Part shown: positions 61,435 through 64,000 of the stretch, in pieces
Position numbering within the stretch: the stretch's first letter is position 1
Layout of the letters: the number at the start of each line of letters is the position of its first letter
Position numbers and translations under genes: made by a program
The notes under the pieces: generated by a model
Databases searched by the model: none
What the model saw: only the letters and a program-made list of their open reading frames with translations
What the model was told of the DNA's origin: nothing
Source of the DNA: JAJFHI01 sp050633705
Lineage (GTDB): Bacteria > Pseudomonadota > Alphaproteobacteria > Rhizobiales > Hyphomicrobiaceae
Length of the DNA: 64,000 nt
Direction: 5' to 3'
NCBI GenBank assembly: GCA_050633705.1
Contig: JBOEGZ010000005.1
Coordinates: 62,001-126,000, forward strand

Positions 61435-64000
61435 CTACCCCAAATTACTTTTTTCTTTCTGTTGCGCTGTGACGACTGCCTGGGCTGCTGCTAACCGGGC
61501 AACGGGGACGCGAAACGGCGAACAGGAGACATAATCCAGTCCGGTTTCCTCACAAAAACCGATCGATTGCGGGTCCCCACCATGTTCACCACAGATCCCG
61601 ACCTTAAGCGACGGCTTTTGCTGGCGCCCCTTTTGCGTTCCAAGCTCGATCAAAGCGCCAACACCATCGCGGTCAATTGCTGCAAAGGGATCGTTCTGGA
61701 TAACACCGCGATCGTTATAACTCTGAAGAATTGGTGCTGAATCGTCCCGACTAAGACCTAATGTCGTTTGCGTTAGGTCGTTTGTCCCAAACGAGAAAAA
61801 CGCCGCCCCGCGATCACCGGCGGCGATCTTGTCGGCAATCAAACAAGCCCGTGGCAACTCGACCATTGTGCCAATGTCATAAGGAATTTCTTCACCAGTT
61901 TGTTGGACGACCTGGTCGGCCACCTCACGGATAACATCTGCAAGAATATCGAATTCTTGTCGGTATGCGACCAACGGAATCATGATTTCAGGACGTACCA
62001 GTGCACCGGTTTTTTTAGCAGCAATGCTGGCTCCCTCAAAGACCGCGCGCGCTTGCATCTCAGTAATTTCGGGATAGCGGACCGCAAGGCGGCAACCTCG
62101 AAAACCCAGCATAGGATTGAATTCTGCTAATTCGCGAACTTTTGATGTCAAACGACTGGGGGCGACGCCAAGTCCGTCTGCGACCGCCGCCAAATCTTTC
62201 TCTTCCTTTGGCAGGAATTCATGCAAAGGAGGGTCGAGAAGGCGGATCGTCACCGGCAAGCCCGACATGATCTCAAACAATTCGGCAAAGTCGTCGCGTT
62301 GCATAGGAAGTATTTCAGCTAGAGCCGCTCTGCGACCGGCTTCATCATCGGCACAAATCATTTTGCGCATGGCGATAAGGCGGTCGCCATCGAAAAACAT
62401 ATGTTCGGTTCGACAAAGACCAATTCCTTCAGCACCAAAATCTCGCGCCTGCTTGGCGTCATGCGGTGTGTCTGCGTTGGTGCGCACTTTCAAACGTCTT
62501 CGCTCATCCGCCCAGCTCATCAATGTATTAAACGCACTCGACATTTTCGGCTGGCGCATTTTTGCCCGACCGCGCATGACCCGGCCTGACGAGCCATCGA
62601 TCGTAATCATGTCTCCTGCTTTAAACGTTTCAGTGCCAATCTGTACGGTGCCGGAAGCCTCATTGATCTGCAATGCGCCCGCTCCGGAAACACATGCTCG
62701 CCCCATTCCCCGGGCGACAACAGCCGCGTGAGACGTCATACCGCCGCGGGCGGTCAAAATTCCAACCGCGGCGTGCATACCGTGTATGTCTTCAGGACTC
62801 GTCTCAGTGCGCACCAAAATGACGTCGCGACCTTTGGCCTTGGCCGCTTCAGCAACATCCGCATTCAATACAATTTCTCCAGATGCAGCTCCGGGTGACG
62901 CGGGCAAGCCTTGCGTTACAATGTCGGCGGTGACGCTTTCATCAAGCGTTGGGTGCAGCAACTGATCGAGTGCCGACGGCTCCAAGCGTATTAAAGCTTC
63001 ATCGCGTCCGATAATCCCTTCTTGCGCCATTTCGACAGCGACCCTAACGGCTGCATCAACCGTCCGCTTGCCGCTACGCGTTTGCAACATCCAGAGCTTG
63101 CCATTCTCAATGGTAAACTCAATGTCTTGCATGTCTCGATAATGGTTTTCCAACTTCTCCATCAAGACCGCCAGTTCACGGAACGCATCTGGCATGGCCT
63201 TTTCCAGAGATATCGCATCGCCACTCGCGTTCTTCGCCGCCGCTTCGGTGACAGGTTGGGGTGTGCGAATTCCCGACACCACGTCTTCGCCTTGGGCATT
63301 GATTAGATATTCGCCATAGATCTCTTTTTCGCCTGTTGCTGGATTTCTGGTGAAAGAAACACCCGTCGCAGAGGTATCCCCCATGTTGCCAAACACCATG
63401 GCTTGTACATTGACAGCTGTTCCCCAACTATCGGGAATATTGTTGAGACGGCGATAGGTCTTCGCGCGTGGGTTTTGCCAAGAGCCAAACACCGCAGCAA
63501 TCGCACCCCACAGCTGCTGTTCAACATCTTGAGGAAAAGGCTCATTCAGCTCGGCATAGACAGCGTCCTTGTAGCGTTTGATTAGGATTTGCCAATCTTC
63601 AGCCGACAACTCGGTATCAAGCATCATGGCGTTCAGGTTTTTGTGGTCTTCTAGCAGGTCTTCAAAAACACCATGATCGATGCCAAGTACGACATTGGCA
63701 TACATCTGGATAAACCGGCGATAACTATCAAAGACAAAGCGCGCATCACCTGCGTTCTTCACCAGACCATGCACGGTTTCGTCGTTGAGGCCGAGATTGA
63801 GAATGGTATCCATCATTCCTGGCATTGATGCGCGACTGCCTGAGCGCACAGAAATCAAAAGCGGGTTATTAACGTCACCAAACTTTGTTCCTGTTAGATT
63901 TTCGATGTGCTTCAATCCAGATTGCAGCTCAGCGTGTAACCCGTCGGGAAGCGTTTGATGCCCATCATTGTATGCCGTGCAAACAGCGGTTGTGATTGTG
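61435..64000 (-). CDS. ppdK: Pyruvate, phosphate dikinase, N-terminus outside the window
   Basis: The reverse frame is open from base 64000 to the stop at 61435, about 855 residues of the usual 880-890; the first residues are missing. The frame upstream of a TTG at 63915 reads TITTAVCTAYNDGHQTLPDG, matching the family and showing that 63915 is not the start. Motifs: VRSGSRASMPGMMDTILNLGLND, phospho-His in GGMTSHAAVVARGMGRACVSG, LCRTEHMFFD, SFGTNDLTQ and the PEP-binding DYVSCSPFRVPVARLAAAQA. It interconverts pyruvate, ATP and phosphate with PEP, AMP and pyrophosphate. Confidence 0.95.
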   Translation of the reverse strand, partial: TITTAVCTAYNDGHQTLPDGLHAELQSGLKHIENLTGTKFGDVNNPLLISVRSGSRASMPGMMDTILNLGLNDETVHGLVKNAGDARFVFDSYRRFIQMYANVVLGIDHGVFEDLLEDHKNLNAMMLDTELSAEDWQILIKRYKDAVYAELNEPFPQDVEQQLWGAIAAVFGSWQNPRAKTYRRLNNIPDSWGTAVNVQAMVFGNMGDTSATGVSFTRNPATGEKEIYGEYLINAQGEDVVSGIRTPQPVTEAAAKNASGDAISLEKAMPDAFRELAVLMEKLENHYRDMQDIEFTIENGKLWMLQTRSGKRTVDAAVRVAVEMAQEGIIGRDEALIRLEPSALDQLLHPTLDESVTADIVTQGLPASPGAASGEIVLNADVAEAAKAKGRDVILVRTETSPEDIHGMHAAVGILTARGGMTSHAAVVARGMGRACVSGAGALQINEASGTVQIGTETFKAGDMITIDGSSGRVMRGRAKMRQPKMSSAFNTLMSWADERRRLKVRTNADTPHDAKQARDFGAEGIGLCRTEHMFFDGDRLIAMRKMICADDEAGRRAALAEILPMQRDDFAELFEIMSGLPVTIRLLDPPLHEFLPKEEKDLAAVADGLGVAPSRLTSKVRELAEFNPMLGFRGCRLAVRYPEITEMQARAVFEGASIAAKKTGALVRPEIMIPLVAYRQEFDILADVIREVADQVVQQTGEEIPYDIGTMVELPRACLIADKIAAGDRGAAFFSFGTNDLTQTTLGLSRDDSAPILQSYNDRGVIQNDPFAAIDRDGVGALIELGTQKGRQQKPSLKVGICGEHGGDPQSIGFCEETGLDYVSCSPFRVPVARLAAAQAVVTAQQKEKSNLG

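Noticed and set aside
62117..62731. 204-codon forward ORF inside ppdK
   Set aside because: Antisense to conserved ppdK sequence; Ser/Arg-rich with no family resemblance.
1..64000. CRISPR arrays, insertion sequences, toxin-antitoxin or defence genes
   Set aside because: No regularly spaced repeats, transposase or nuclease/helicase defence modules were found in either strand.

Overview
The window looks like a chromosomal segment of an alphaproteobacterium, most likely Hyphomicrobiales-like. The inference rests on a TIGR02301-family protein, the xseB-dxs-tlyA neighbourhood with a histone-deacetylase-family gene, an NrtR-type regulator next to nadABC, a phasin (polyhydroxyalkanoate storage) and many small exported proteins. 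I see no transposase, integrase, phage gene, CRISPR array or rRNA. The only RNA gene I can define is one tRNA-Gln(UUG). Base composition looks fairly even by eye. This is housekeeping DNA with accessory patches, not a mobile island.

Layout. 1-6.6 kb: the edge of a flavoprotein gene, a short-chain fatty acid transporter, then two small secreted proteins (one Gly/Ser/Tyr-rich, one basic) and a large outer-membrane beta-barrel, each with its own intrinsic terminator. 6.7-9.4 kb: divergent gcdH and a class III CoA-transferase (glutarate catabolism). 9.5-13.1 kb: a Tat-motif amidohydrolase divergent from aguA-aguB (agmatine to putrescine). 13.3-20.1 kb: single receiver protein, TetR regulator, rhodanese, TPR protein, patatin-like lipoprotein, phasin, DUF1353 protein. 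20.5-29.4 kb: tRNA-Gln, a metallo-beta-lactamase hydrolase overlapping a DUF1499 gene tail to tail, an exported EEP-fold protein that has lost its catalytic residues, pdxH, fabI, a histidine phosphatase and aroC. 29.4-37.4 kb: methyltransferase, sirtuin, RNA m5U methyltransferase, tlyA, dxs, xseB and a histone-deacetylase-family enzyme, mostly leftward. 37.5-42.8 kb: SDR, an exported membrane protein of unknown function, crotonase and a long-form acyl-CoA dehydrogenase. 42.9-51.7 kb: Sua5/TsaC, formyltransferase, a Clp-N/coiled-coil protein, SRAP, Nudix, TIGR02301, LysE and an L,D-transpeptidase. 51.9-61 kb: dihydroorotase, ygfZ, tag, HD hydrolase, nrtR and the nadA-nadB-nadC de novo NAD pathway. 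61.2-64 kb: a small membrane protein and most of ppdK.

How the genes work together: nadA, nadB and nadC make nicotinate mononucleotide from aspartate and dihydroxyacetone phosphate, with nrtR immediately upstream and a 37-bp near-perfect dyad just before nadA. aguA/aguB form a two-step pathway with overlapping genes. gcdH and the CoA-transferase convert glutarate to crotonyl-CoA. Acyl-CoA dehydrogenase and crotonase are translationally coupled.

Most unusual items: the catalytically stripped EEP protein (23106-24290), the Clp-N domain fused to a long coiled coil without an ATPase (44994-46784), the nadA-leader dyad, the 14-bp inverted repeat upstream of the metallo-beta-lactamase gene, the 16-bp palindrome upstream of fabI, and a probable leftward small transcript in 27795-28316. 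Start codons were moved inward from the longest frame wherever a Shine-Dalgarno sequence or family alignment supported it; each case is noted.
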